Positions 17,707-29,452 of a stretch of DNA of 64,000 bases are shown piece after piece (the stretch's first letter is position 1; every line of letters starts with the position of its first letter). The DNA is from RHKX01 sp046330285. GTDB lineage: Bacteria > Actinomycetota > Thermoleophilia > Solirubrobacterales > 70-9. Both the position numbers and the translations under genes were made by a program. Below the pieces are notes generated by a model that was given only the letters and a program-made list of their open reading frames with translations, was not told where the DNA came from and ran no database searches. The stretch spans positions 124,001-188,000 of the forward strand of contig JAXLSX010000004.1 of assembly GCA_046330285.1 (NCBI GenBank), in the 5' to 3' direction.

Positions 17707-18177
17707 GTGCGCATCGCGATCGGATCCGATCACGCCGGTTACGAGCTGAAGGAGGCAGTCGCCCCTTCGCTGCGCGCTGCCGGGCACGAGTTGATCGACG
17801 TCGGCACCGACTCGCCGGAGTCGGTCGACTACCCCGATCCGGCGGCCGCGGCGGCGCGGCTGGTGGGCGATGGGGAGGCCGACCGGGCGGTGATCGTCTG
17901 CGGCTCCGGGGTCGGGGTCGCGATCGTCGCCAACAAGGTCGACGGCGTCCGCGCCGTCAACGCGCACGACCCCGAGGAGGCGGAGATGAGCCGCCGCCAC
18001 AACGACGCCAACGTCCTGACGCTGGCCGGCCGGCGGTTCGACGCCGACGCGGCCGGGCCGATCGTCGAGACGTTCCTGGCGACCGACTTCGAGGGTGGCC
18101 GCCACGCCCGCCGGGTCGACAAGATCGCCGCGATCGAGGCCGGCGCCGCCGAGCAGGAGACACCACAGAGAGGCTGA
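17707..18177 (+). CDS. rpiB: Ribose-5-phosphate isomerase B
   Basis: 156 residues of the RpiB/LacAB fold. Starts RIAIGSDHAGYELKE, with IDVGTDSPESVDYPDPA and the active-site loop VCGSGVGVAIVANKV, then NDANVLTLAGR. The active-site Cys of the CGSG loop is the base in RpiB. It interconverts ribose-5-phosphate and ribulose-5-phosphate. GTG start chosen because the sequence begins directly with the first beta-strand. It is 3 bases from glyA, so the two are one operon, as in other actinobacteria. Confidence 0.94.
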   Translation: MRIAIGSDHAGYELKEAVAPSLRAAGHELIDVGTDSPESVDYPDPAAAAARLVGDGEADRAVIVCGSGVGVAIVANKVDGVRAVNAHDPEEAEMSRRHNDANVLTLAGRRFDADAAGPIVETFLATDFEGGRHARRVDKIAAIEAGAAEQETPQRG

Positions 18178-18180
18178 CCG

Positions 18181-19461
18181 ATGACCGAACTCCCCGACGA
18201 CTTCCAGACCGCCCCGCTGAGCGCCGTCGATCCCGACATCGCGCGGGTGCTCGACCGCGAGCTCGAGCGCCAGCAGAACACGCTGGAGATGATCGCCTCC
18301 GAGAACTTCGTCCCCCAGGCGGTGCTCGAGGCGGCCGGCTCGGTCCTGACCAACAAGTACGCCGAGGGCTACCCGGGCAAGCGGTACTACGGCGGCTGCG
18401 AGGAGGTCGACGTCGCCGAGCAACTCGCGATCGACCGCGCCAAGGAGCTCTTCGGGGCTGAGCACGCCAACGTCCAGCCGCACGCGGGAGCGCAGGCCAA
18501 CAACGCCGTCTACTCGGCCCTGCTCGAGCCCGGCGACACCTTCCTCGGCCTCGCCCTCGACCACGGCGGGCACCTGTCCCACGGGATGAAGCTGAACGTG
18601 TCCGGCAAGCTCTACGACCCGGTCCCCTACCACGTGGACCGCGAGTCCCTGCTCGTCGACATGGACGAGGTCGCGGCGCTGGCGAAGGAGCACAAGCCGA
18701 AGATGATCGTCACCGGCTGGTCCGCCTATCCGCGGCATCTCGACTTCGCCGCCTTCCGCGAGATCGCCGATTCGGTCGGCGCCCTGCTGATGGTCGACAT
18801 GGCGCACTTCGCCGGCCTCGTCGCCGCCGGTGAGCACCCGAACCCGGTCGAGTACGCCGACGTCGTCACGACCACCGTCCACAAGACGCTCTGCGGCCCG
18901 CGCAGCGGCATGATCCTCTGCCGCGAGGAGTACGCGAAGGACATCAACCGCGGGATCTTCCCCGGCAACCAGGGCGGCCCGCTCATGCACGCGATCGCCG
19001 CCAAGGCCGTGGCCTTCCGGATCGCCGCGACCGAGGAGTTCCGCGCCCGCCAGCGGCAGACGATCGCCAACGCGAAGGCGTTCGGCGAGGAGCTGATCGC
19101 CGGCGGCCTCGATGTCCTCACCGGCGGGACCGACGTCCATCTCGTGCTCGTCGACGTGACCGCGGCCGGCTACGACGGCAGCACCGCGGAGACGCGGCTG
19201 GAGGAGATCGGGATCACGGTCAACCGCAACGCGATCCCGTTCGACGAGCGGCCGCCGATGAACCCCTCCGGCCTCCGGATCGGGACGCCGGCGCTGACGA
19301 CCCGCGGCCTCGGCACCGACGACATGCGCGAGATCGCCCGCATCATCTGCACCGCCCTCTCCGACTCCTACGAGGACGAGCGCGAGTCGCTGCAGGCCCG
19401 GACCCGCGCGCTCGTGGAGGCGTATCCGCTGTATCCGCAGCTCTCGGCAGCGACCGTTTGA
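18181..19461 (+). CDS. glyA: Serine hydroxymethyltransferase
   Basis: 426 residues, full length for this PLP fold-type I enzyme. EMIASENFVPQAVLEAAGS, KYAEGYPGKRYYGGC, NVQPHAGAQAN and the PLP lysine in TTTVHKTLCGPR (Lys235) are all present. It makes glycine and 5,10-methylene-tetrahydrofolate from serine. ATG with AGAGAGG upstream. Its TGA overlaps the TTG start of the next gene, indicating coupling. Confidence 0.97.
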   Translation: MTELPDDFQTAPLSAVDPDIARVLDRELERQQNTLEMIASENFVPQAVLEAAGSVLTNKYAEGYPGKRYYGGCEEVDVAEQLAIDRAKELFGAEHANVQPHAGAQANNAVYSALLEPGDTFLGLALDHGGHLSHGMKLNVSGKLYDPVPYHVDRESLLVDMDEVAALAKEHKPKMIVTGWSAYPRHLDFAAFREIADSVGALLMVDMAHFAGLVAAGEHPNPVEYADVVTTTVHKTLCGPRSGMILCREEYAKDINRGIFPGNQGGPLMHAIAAKAVAFRIAATEEFRARQRQTIANAKAFGEELIAGGLDVLTGGTDVHLVLVDVTAAGYDGSTAETRLEEIGITVNRNAIPFDERPPMNPSGLRIGTPALTTRGLGTDDMREIARIICTALSDSYEDERESLQARTRALVEAYPLYPQLSAATV

Positions 19462-20501
19462 GGATCTGGGTCGACTGCACCGCCGCGGCACACCCGGTCG
19501 TGCTGCGGCCGGTGATCGCGCTGCTGCGGGAGCGGGGGCACGAGGTCTCGATCACCGCCCGTGACTACGGGCAGACGGAGGGCTTGCTCGAGCGCTTCGG
19601 CCTCGAATACGAGTCGTTCGGCAGCCACGTCGGCGGCGGCACCGGCAGCAAGGCCGCGGCGGTCGGCCGCCGCAGCGCCGCGCTCGCCCGCTGGGCCCGC
19701 CCGCACCGCTTCGACCTCGCGATCGCGCACGGATCGGTCGACGTCGCGGTCGTCGGCACCGCCCTCCGGATTCCGCAGGCGCAGATGCAGGACTACGAGT
19801 TCGCCGGCCTCCAGCGCAAGCTCGCCTGGCGCTCGGCGCGGCGCGTGATCGTCCCCGACGCGATCCCGATCGAGCGGCTCGAGGCGGCGGGTGCACGCGC
19901 CTCGAAGCTCGTCCGCTACCCGGGCCTGAAGGAGGACTACTACCTCGCCGACTTCGTGCCGGATCCGTCGGTGCTGACGGAGCTCGGGCTCGACGCGCTG
20001 GGCGTCGCGGCCGACCGCGGCGCCGACGACCGCGTCCTCGTGGTCGTCCGCCCACCGCCGGAGACATCCGCCTACCACGCCGACAATCCGCTCTACGAGC
20101 GCCTGATCGACCGGCTCTGCGGCGATCCTTCCGTACTGACCGTGCTGATCCCGAGGACCGAGCAGCAGCACCGCGCCGCCGAGCAGCGCGCCGACCCGTC
20201 GCTGATCGTGCCGGCCGCGGCGATCGACGCGCAGAGCCTGATCGCCCACTCCGACCTCGTCGTCAGCGCCGGCGGGACGATGAACCGCGAGGCCGTCGCC
20301 CTCGGCGTCCCGGTCCTGACGATCTTCAGCGGCCGGATGGGGGCGGTCGACGAGCGGCTGATCGCCGACGGGCGTCTCGGCGAGCTCAGCGACGCCGCCG
20401 ACCTCGAGCTGGTCAAGCGCACCGGCCCGGTCGGCCCGGTCGACCCCCGCGATCCCGCGATCCTCGCCGACGGCGCCCTGGAGGCGGCCGGAAAGGGCTG
20501 A
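19458..20501 (+). CDS. DUF354 family (glycosyltransferase-like) protein
   Basis: 347 residues with the architecture of GT-B-like DUF354 proteins: RIWVDCTAAAHPVVLRPVI at the first Rossmann strand, HGSVDVAVVGTALRIP, and a C-terminal VSAGGTMNREAVALGVPVLT that resembles the nucleotide-sugar binding turn of MurG and UDP-GlcNAc 2-epimerase. The precise reaction is unknown. TTG start overlaps the glyA stop by 4 bases; only 1 base separates it from the wecA-like gene, so a role in envelope polysaccharide assembly is plausible. Confidence 0.8.
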   Translation: MRIWVDCTAAAHPVVLRPVIALLRERGHEVSITARDYGQTEGLLERFGLEYESFGSHVGGGTGSKAAAVGRRSAALARWARPHRFDLAIAHGSVDVAVVGTALRIPQAQMQDYEFAGLQRKLAWRSARRVIVPDAIPIERLEAAGARASKLVRYPGLKEDYYLADFVPDPSVLTELGLDALGVAADRGADDRVLVVVRPPPETSAYHADNPLYERLIDRLCGDPSVLTVLIPRTEQQHRAAEQRADPSLIVPAAAIDAQSLIAHSDLVVSAGGTMNREAVALGVPVLTIFSGRMGAVDERLIADGRLGELSDAADLELVKRTGPVGPVDPRDPAILADGALEAAGKG

Positions 20502-20502
20502 G

Positions 20503-21744
20503 ATGCCGGAGACCCTGGACGCACTGTTCGCGTTCGTGGCCGCCGCCGCGATCGCCTGGCTCCTGGTGCCGGTGGCGGAGTCGTTCGCCTGGCGCATCGG
20601 CGCGATCGACCTGCCGAGCGAGCGCAGCCTCCACGTCGTCCCGACGCCGCGCCTGTCCGGCATCGCGATCCTGATCGCGGTCTGTGCCTCGGGCGCGATC
20701 TTCCTCCCCTGGGACGACCAGACCCGGGCGATCCTGCTCGGCGCGATCGTGATCGCGATGGTCGGGATGGTCGACGACATCTTCGACCTGCCGGCCGGGG
20801 TCAAGCTGCTCGGCCAGATCGTCGCCGCCGTGATCCCGGTCACCGCCGGCGTCACCGTCGACGTCTTCACGCTCCCCTTCTTCGGCGGCGTCGACCCCGG
20901 CGGGACCGAGCTCTTCAAGCTCCCGCTCGTCGGCCACGTCGACCTCGGCGAGCTCGGCACCGTGATCGGGATCGTCGCGATGGCGAACGTCGTCAACCTG
21001 ATCGACGGCGTCGACGGCCTCGCCTCCGGCGTCTGCCTGATCAGCGCCGCGACGCTGGCGATCATCGCGCTCTCGCTCGAACGCAACCCGGCCGGGATCC
21101 TGGCGGCGATCACCGCCGGCGGGGCGCTCGGGTTCCTCCGCCATGGCTTCCCCCCCGCCTCGAGCTTCATGGGGGACACCGGGTCGAACCTGCTCGGCTA
21201 CCTGCTCGGCGTCGCCGCGGTCCAGGGCGCGCTGAAGACCAACGCCGTCGTCGCGCTCGCGTTCCCGATGCTCGTCCTCGCCGTGCCGATCCTCGACACC
21301 GGGTTCGTGGTCGCCAAGCGGCTCAAGTACCGCCGTCCGATCTACGAGGCCGACGCCTGGCACTTCCACCACCGGATGGCGAACATCGGCTTCTCGCAGC
21401 GGCGGACGCTCGCGTATCTCTACGGCTGGACGATGGTGATGGCGGGCGTCGCGCTCGCGCTCCGCTTCGTCCCCTACAGCGACGACCGCGGCAACTTCGA
21501 CCCGTTCTGGACGGTCGTGATGATCGCGATCCTTGCCTTCGCGGTCGGCGCCAGCTTCTACGTCATCTACGTCCTCGAGATTCTGAAGCTGCGCCGGTTC
21601 CGCTTCCGCCAGGTCGCCGCGACCGGTGCGCCGCCCGTCCTCGACGCGGTCGATCGTGAGGTCGAGCACGAACTCGAGACCGGCGAGTTCCGGGAGCCGA
21701 ATCCGGAAACGGGCGAGTTCGAGCAGGTCGATCCGCCCGCCTGA
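20503..21744 (+). CDS. WecA/TagO-type polyprenyl-phosphate sugar-1-phosphate transferase
   Basis: 413 residues with about eleven membrane helices. Diagnostic cytoplasmic motifs: MVGMVDDIFDLP, NVVNLIDGVDGLASG with the catalytic Asp, FMGDTGSNLLG, and HFHHRMANIGF, which separates WecA/TagO-like enzymes from MraY. It transfers GlcNAc-1-P or a related sugar phosphate to undecaprenyl phosphate, starting teichoic-acid or exopolysaccharide synthesis. A hydrophilic tail of about 50 residues rich in Glu ends the protein. Confidence 0.92.
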   Translation: MPETLDALFAFVAAAAIAWLLVPVAESFAWRIGAIDLPSERSLHVVPTPRLSGIAILIAVCASGAIFLPWDDQTRAILLGAIVIAMVGMVDDIFDLPAGVKLLGQIVAAVIPVTAGVTVDVFTLPFFGGVDPGGTELFKLPLVGHVDLGELGTVIGIVAMANVVNLIDGVDGLASGVCLISAATLAIIALSLERNPAGILAAITAGGALGFLRHGFPPASSFMGDTGSNLLGYLLGVAAVQGALKTNAVVALAFPMLVLAVPILDTGFVVAKRLKYRRPIYEADAWHFHHRMANIGFSQRRTLAYLYGWTMVMAGVALALRFVPYSDDRGNFDPFWTVVMIAILAFAVGASFYVIYVLEILKLRRFRFRQVAATGAPPVLDAVDREVEHELETGEFREPNPETGEFEQVDPPA

Positions 21745-21787
21745 GCGGGGGTCTTCCGGGCGGCCTCTCGGAGCGTCCCCTATCGGG

Positions 21788-21793
21788 TATATT
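21788..21793 (+). promoter_or_regulatory. Candidate -10 element for the ATP synthase operon
   Basis: TATATT lies within an unusually AT-rich patch (TATCGGGTATATTC) in a GC-rich gap after the wecA-like stop. No clear -35 is seen. If used, the operon would have a leader of nearly 300 bases before the atpI-like gene, holding only the small frame at 21870-22069. Confidence 0.35.
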
Positions 21794-21869
21794 CGCGGAC
21801 CCCGCTCCCGAGTCGCCGGCCTGGGAGAGAAGTTTCATCCGCCGGCAAGTCCAAGACTCGGAACACCTG

Positions 21870-22069
21870 ACGTGGAAAGTCCCTACTTCGACAACCCCGG
21901 AGACCGCGACCCCTCCCGGCACCGCCGTGCCGGCGGCCCGTCATTCGACGGCGCCAAGGTCGAGCGGCCCCGCAAGCGCGACGAGCGCTGCCCCGCAGAG
22001 GTCTACGCCGCGCCCGGCGCGACGGGGGGGTGGAGCCGTGCTCGCCTCCGGCCACTGACGTGCCGGTAG
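21870..22069 (+). CDS. Possible small reading frame ahead of atpI-like gene
   Basis: A GTG-started frame of 65 codons (VESPYFDNPGDRDPSRHRRA and onward), very charged and without a recognised family. It lies in the 342-base stretch between the wecA-like gene and the atpI-like gene. It runs through a run of seven G (22024-22030), and a -1 slip there would join it to the following membrane protein. It may be a real N-terminal part, a leader peptide, or nothing. Confidence 0.3.
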
Positions 22070-22086
22070 CAGCCCGCCCCCTGAAC

Positions 22087-22467
22087 ATGGAAGCCCTCCG
22101 CAACATCGACCTGCTCGTGCTGCTCGCCGCGCTTCCCGTCTTCATCCTCGTCGGCGCCCCGCTGATCGCCTGGTTCGTCGCCGGCGGCGCCTGGATCGCC
22201 GGCCGCATCGGGATGGAGTTGGCCGCCCGCCGCCGCCGCACGGCCCTCGCGGCCTCGAACCGCAACGCCGCGCTCGGCGTCACCGCGATGGCCGTCATGG
22301 GCCGCGTCTGGCTCCTCGCCCTCGCGATCCTGCTCGTCGGCCTGCTCTCCGCCCGCGCGGCCGGCCTCGCCGCCGCGGTCCTCGCGCTGGCGCTCGTCAC
22401 CGCCCACCTCTGCGCTTCCTTCCTCACCCACCTCTTCGACCCCGAAGCAGACGGGAGCCTGCAGTGA
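22087..22467 (+). CDS. AtpI-like membrane protein at the head of the ATP synthase operon
   Basis: 126 residues from ATG 22087; a GTG at 22030 would add 19 residues. Hydrophobic helices are IDLLVLLAALPVFILV with the following LIAWFVAGGAWI, MAVMGRVWLLALAILLVGLL, and AAAVLALALVTAHLC. Position directly before atpB and a GTGA overlap with it match AtpI, the accessory subunit I that helps assemble the c-ring, but the sequence is divergent and the call rests on context. Confidence 0.65.
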   Translation: MEALRNIDLLVLLAALPVFILVGAPLIAWFVAGGAWIAGRIGMELAARRRRTALAASNRNAALGVTAMAVMGRVWLLALAILLVGLLSARAAGLAAAVLALALVTAHLCASFLTHLFDPEADGSLQ

Positions 22468-23372
22468 GCACCGGCAAGAAGCTCGGACTCGTCTTCGGCG
22501 GCTACGCCGTGATCCTGATCGCGCTCGGGCTGATCTTCGGCAGCGACGGCAAGAACGAGGAGTTCCAGCCCCAGAACGAGTTCAAGCTCGACAACTGGGT
22601 CCCGATCCACATCGGCGGGATCGACCTCAGCATCAACAAGGCCGTCCTCTACATCGTCCTCGCGTCGGTGATCACCTGCTTCGCGATGATCTGGATCGCG
22701 CGGCGGATGCAGGACCGGCCGAACAAGACGCAGATCGCGGTCGAGGGCCTCTACGACCTGATCCGGAGCCAGATCGTCAACGACAACCTCGACTCGAAGA
22801 TGGCCGCCAAGTACTTCCCGTTCCTGGCCACCCTGTTCTTCTTCATCCTCTTCTCGAACTTCATCGGCCTGATCCCGCTGCCGACCAACACCGAGCACCC
22901 GGTCGACATCTTCGGCGTCTCGGTCCCGAGCTTCGCCCTTTACGCGGCGACCGCGAACATCTCGATCCCGCTGGTCCTCACCCTGGTCGTCTGGATCGGC
23001 TACAACGCCGAGGGCGTCAGGACCCACGGGTTCTTCGGCTATATGAAGACGCTGCTGCCGGCCGGGATCGAGGACATGCCCTTCCTCTTCAAGGCCTTCG
23101 TCTTCGCGATCGAGGTCGTCTCCAACGTCGTCCGGCTCGTCTCGCTCTCCGTCCGACTGTTCGCCAACATCCTCGCCGGCCACCTGCTGCTGCTGTTCAT
23201 GGGCGGCGGCCTCGCGGTCCTGCTCGGGATCTCCGCACTCGGCGTGCTGACGTTCCCGATGGCCTTCGCCTTCTACATCTTCGAGATCGTCATCGTCGCC
23301 GGTCTTCAGGCATTCATCTTCGCGATTCTCACCGCAATCTATCTCGGGGGCGCGACCTCCGAGAGTCACTAG
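22464..23372 (+). CDS. atpB: ATP synthase Fo subunit a
   Basis: 302 residues with five to six membrane helices. The proton-channel helix carries VRLVSLSVRLFANILAGHLL with the essential Arg, and the last helix has FEIVIVAGLQAFIFAILTAIY. It forms the half-channels against the c-ring. A long hydrophilic segment (FQPQNEFKLDNWVP) follows the first helix. GTG start overlaps the previous stop by 4 bases. Confidence 0.96.
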   Translation: MSTGKKLGLVFGGYAVILIALGLIFGSDGKNEEFQPQNEFKLDNWVPIHIGGIDLSINKAVLYIVLASVITCFAMIWIARRMQDRPNKTQIAVEGLYDLIRSQIVNDNLDSKMAAKYFPFLATLFFFILFSNFIGLIPLPTNTEHPVDIFGVSVPSFALYAATANISIPLVLTLVVWIGYNAEGVRTHGFFGYMKTLLPAGIEDMPFLFKAFVFAIEVVSNVVRLVSLSVRLFANILAGHLLLLFMGGGLAVLLGISALGVLTFPMAFAFYIFEIVIVAGLQAFIFAILTAIYLGGATSESH

Positions 23373-23390
23373 GAAAAGGAGTCAACTGAA

Positions 23391-23666
23391 ATGGATCTAG
23401 TGCTTCTGGCACAGGCCGCGGACACGGTCACCGACACCGGAGTCACCGACGCCGGCAAGGCGATCGCGCTCGGCGTCGGCGCTGGACTCGGTTCGATCGG
23501 CGCCGGCATCGGCATCGGCGTGATCTTCGGTTCGGAGATCCAGGCCGTCGCCCGTCAGCCCGAGATGAAGGACGAGCTGCAGAGCATCCGCTGGCTCGGC
23601 TTCGCTCTGACCGAGGCCGTCGCCTTCTACACGTTCATCTTCGGCCTGATCGCGTTCTTCCTCTAG
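23391..23666 (+). CDS. atpE: ATP synthase Fo subunit c
   Basis: 91 residues, a two-helix hairpin. Helix 1 has GVGAGLGSIGAGIGIGVIFG; the loop is ARQPEMKDEL (the RQP contact to gamma and epsilon); helix 2 carries the ion-binding Glu75 in ALTEAVAFYTF. Residue 76 is Ala and helix 1 lacks the Gln/Glu of sodium types, so a proton-driven enzyme is expected. An N-terminal extension of about 20 residues precedes helix 1. Strong AAAAGGAG ribosome site upstream. Confidence 0.97.
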   Translation: MDLVLLAQAADTVTDTGVTDAGKAIALGVGAGLGSIGAGIGIGVIFGSEIQAVARQPEMKDELQSIRWLGFALTEAVAFYTFIFGLIAFFL

Positions 23667-23670
23667 GCCT

Positions 23671-24270
23671 GTGGAGTTCGCCGGCGACATAACCGCCCTC
23701 GTAGTGGCCGCCACCGAAGGCGGCGAAGAGGGAGGCGGCAGCTTCCTCGTCCAGCCGGGCATCGGCCTGATGATCTGGACGCTGGTCGCTTTCGTGCTCA
23801 CGATGTGGGTGCTCTCGAAGTTCGCCTTCCCGCGCATCCAGCAGGCTCTCGAGGAGCGGGCGGAGAAGGTCAATCAGAACATCGACGAGTCCGAGCGCCT
23901 GCGCGCCGAGGCCGACGAGCTGCTCACCGAGTACCGGGAGCGCCTCAAGGAGGCCCGCGAGCAGGCGGACGACATCATGGCTCGCGCCCGCAAGTCGAGC
24001 GAGGCGGCGAAAGCCGAGGCCACCGCGGAGGGCAAGGCGAAGCACGACGAGCTCGTGGCCGCCGCCCGCAAGGACATCGAGGCCGAGACCCGGCGCTCGC
24101 TGGACCAGATCCGCAAGGAGGTCGCCGACCTGACCGTCCTCGCGACCGAGAAGGTCGCCCGCAAGTCGCTGACGCCGGAGGACCAGAAGCGCCTCGTCGA
24201 GGACGCCCTCTCCGAGGTCGACTTCACGGCGCTCGCCGGCGACGAGACCAGCGGAGCGTCGAGGAACTAG
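23671..24270 (+). CDS. atpF: ATP synthase Fo subunit b
   Basis: 199 residues: a short N-terminus, one membrane helix (GLMIWTLVAFVLTMWVLSKF, about 30-50), then a long charged helix with heptad character (ERLRAEADELLTEYRERLKEA) forming the peripheral stalk, and a C-terminal part that contacts delta. GTG start 4 bases after atpE. Single b gene, so a homodimer is expected. Confidence 0.95.
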   Translation: MEFAGDITALVVAATEGGEEGGGSFLVQPGIGLMIWTLVAFVLTMWVLSKFAFPRIQQALEERAEKVNQNIDESERLRAEADELLTEYRERLKEAREQADDIMARARKSSEAAKAEATAEGKAKHDELVAAARKDIEAETRRSLDQIRKEVADLTVLATEKVARKSLTPEDQKRLVEDALSEVDFTALAGDETSGASRN

Positions 24271-24274
24271 GACG

Positions 24275-24808
24275 ATGGAAGAGGTAGCCCGGGTCTACAG
24301 CGAGGCGTTGTTCGACGTCGCCAAGGAGCACGACTCGCTCGACGAGATCCGTGAGCAGCTCGGCGAGGTCACCGACGTGATCGCGAAGGACCAGGACCTG
24401 CAGGTCTTCTTCTTCAGCCCCTACTTCTCGTCGACCGAGAAGCGGGACGGGATCAAGAAGACGATCACCGGCGCCAACCCCGAGCTCGTCAACTTCCTCG
24501 AGCTGCTGGCGGAGAAGCACCGGATGCCGGCCCTGTTCCGGATCCGCCGGCGCTTCGACGAGCTCTGGGATCAGGAGAACCAGCGCCTCGAGGTGACGCT
24601 GACCAGCGCCGTCGAGCTCGACCCGTCGGTCGTCGAGTCCGTCGGCGCCGAGATCGAGCGCAAGACCGGGAAGACGATCGAGCTGCGGAGCGAGGTCGAC
24701 GAGTCGATCATCGGCGGCCTCGTCCTCCAGGTCGGCAACCGGGTCCTCGACGCCAGCATCCGCAACCGCCTCGAAAAGCTGCGCCGCGAGGTGGCGCAGG
24801 CGGCCTGA
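24275..24808 (+). CDS. atpH: ATP synthase F1 subunit delta
   Basis: 177 residues. VARVYSEALFDVAKEHDSLD begins the N-terminal six-helix domain; the C-terminal part has VTLTSAVELDPSVV and the conserved GGLVLQVGNRVLDASIRNRL. It links the peripheral stalk to the top of F1. ATG 4 bases after atpF. The gap to atpA (54 bases) is the largest so far in the operon and carries an AAGGAG ribosome site. Confidence 0.96.
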   Translation: MEEVARVYSEALFDVAKEHDSLDEIREQLGEVTDVIAKDQDLQVFFFSPYFSSTEKRDGIKKTITGANPELVNFLELLAEKHRMPALFRIRRRFDELWDQENQRLEVTLTSAVELDPSVVESVGAEIERKTGKTIELRSEVDESIIGGLVLQVGNRVLDASIRNRLEKLRREVAQAA

Positions 24809-24862
24809 CCGGCCACGGAAACTTCAGTACGAACTTCGATTAACAAGGAGCGTTAGAGCAAG

Positions 24863-26524
<1,662 letters not shown>

Positions 26525-26527
26525 ACC

Positions 26528-27454
26528 ATGGCGACGCAGAAGGAAGTCAAGAACCGGATCACATCCGTCAAGAACATCCGCAAGATCACGCGGGCGATGG
26601 AGATGGTGGCCGCTGCGCGGCTGCGCCGGGCCGAGCAGCGGATCGACCGGATGCGCCCGTACGCGCAGGCGATCCGCCGGATCACCCAGCAGGTCGCCGA
26701 GGCCGCCGGGCAGGCCGGCAACCGGGTCGCGCTGCTGAAGCAGCGGGACGAGGTCAAGCGCGTCGGGATCATCCTCGTGACCGGCGACCGCGGCCTCGCG
26801 GGCTCCTTCAACACCCAGATCATCCGCGCCGGCACCCAGCTTCAGCGCGAGCTCGAGGCCGAGGGCAAGGAGGTCCGCTACTACGTGGTCGGGCGCCGCG
26901 GCAATTCGGCGCTGAGCTTCCGCGGCGAGGAGATCGAGGACTCGTTCACCGGGTTCACCGACCAGCCGTCGTTCGCCAACGCGCGCGACATCGGCGACCG
27001 GCTCGCCGCCTCGTTCGTCGACGAGGAGATCGACCGGGTCGAGCTGATCTACAACCGCTACGTCTCGCCGCTGACCCAGTACGTGCGGCGGCACACGCTG
27101 CTGCCGCTTGCCGAGGCCGAGGTCTTCGGCGAGGGCGTCCCGGAGCCGGAGAAGCCCGAGGACCCCGAGCTCGCCGAGGCCCACCAGCGGGCCGAGTGGA
27201 TCTACGAGCCGGAGCCGGAGGAGGCGCTGCAGGCGCTGTTCGAGGAGTACGTGAACCTCTCGGTCTACCGGGCGCTGCTCGAGTCGGCCGCCTCCGAGCA
27301 CGGCGCGCGGATGACCGCGATGCGGAACGCCGCCGAGAACGCCGGCGACATGATCGACCGCTTGACGCTGGAGATGAACCGTGTCCGCCAGGCCGAGATC
27401 ACGCAGGAGATCCTCGAGGTCGTCGGCGGCGCCGAGGCCCTCGGATCGGGCTGA
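26528..27454 (+). CDS. atpG: ATP synthase F1 subunit gamma
   Basis: 308 residues. The N-terminal helix of the rotor has RITSVKNIRKITRAMEMVAAARL and the C-terminal helix has AMRNAAENAGDMIDRLTLEMNRVRQAEITQEI. The central Rossmann domain contains VGIILVTGDRGLAGSFNTQI and an extra acidic stretch (GVPEPEKPEDPELAEAH) near residue 205. It is the central shaft coupling c-ring rotation to catalysis. It starts 3 bases after atpA. Confidence 0.96.
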   Translation: MATQKEVKNRITSVKNIRKITRAMEMVAAARLRRAEQRIDRMRPYAQAIRRITQQVAEAAGQAGNRVALLKQRDEVKRVGIILVTGDRGLAGSFNTQIIRAGTQLQRELEAEGKEVRYYVVGRRGNSALSFRGEEIEDSFTGFTDQPSFANARDIGDRLAASFVDEEIDRVELIYNRYVSPLTQYVRRHTLLPLAEAEVFGEGVPEPEKPEDPELAEAHQRAEWIYEPEPEEALQALFEEYVNLSVYRALLESAASEHGARMTAMRNAAENAGDMIDRLTLEMNRVRQAEITQEILEVVGGAEALGSG

Positions 27455-27508
27455 GCAGGACGAACTTTCGAAGCTTGAAACGACTGAGCAAGGAGAAACA
27501 GACACCAA

Positions 27509-29011
<1,503 letters not shown>

Positions 29012-29014
29012 TCC

Positions 29015-29452
29015 ATGGCCGACGAGTCGACAACGTTCAGGGCCGAGGTCCTGACCCCGCACGGGAAGGTCTACGACGGCGAGATGTTCCAGGTCTCGGT
29101 CCGGACCGTGATCGGCGAGGTCGGAATCCGCGCCCGTCACGCCCCGATGCTGGCGCGCCTCGTCCCGCACGAGATGCGTCTGTTCGAGACCGAGTCCGAC
29201 TTCGGCTCCTCCGACGGCGCCAAGCGCTACGCGGCGGCCGAGGGCTGGCTCGAGGTCTTCGCCAACAAGGTCACGGTGCTCGTCACCGAGGCGGTCGATC
29301 CGTCATCGCTGGACGTTGCCGACCTCAAGGCCCGGATCGAAGATGCCGAAGGGAGGCTGGGGGAGGCCGAGGAGGACTCGGCCGCCTACCGCACGGCAGA
29401 GCAGGACAAGGTCAGGGCCGAAGCATTCTTGGAGATCGCAGACGGAAGTTGA
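29015..29452 (+). CDS. atpC: ATP synthase F1 subunit epsilon
   Basis: 145 residues. N-terminal beta-sandwich: FRAEVLTPHGKVYDGEMFQV, GEVGIRARHAPMLARL; then the two-helix hairpin (DVADLKARIEDAEGRLGEAEED). It can inhibit ATP hydrolysis by extending the hairpin into F1. Starts 3 bases after atpD. Its TGA overlaps the TTG start of a lipoprotein gene, so the operon continues past the synthase. Confidence 0.94.
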   Translation: MADESTTFRAEVLTPHGKVYDGEMFQVSVRTVIGEVGIRARHAPMLARLVPHEMRLFETESDFGSSDGAKRYAAAEGWLEVFANKVTVLVTEAVDPSSLDVADLKARIEDAEGRLGEAEEDSAAYRTAEQDKVRAEAFLEIADGS

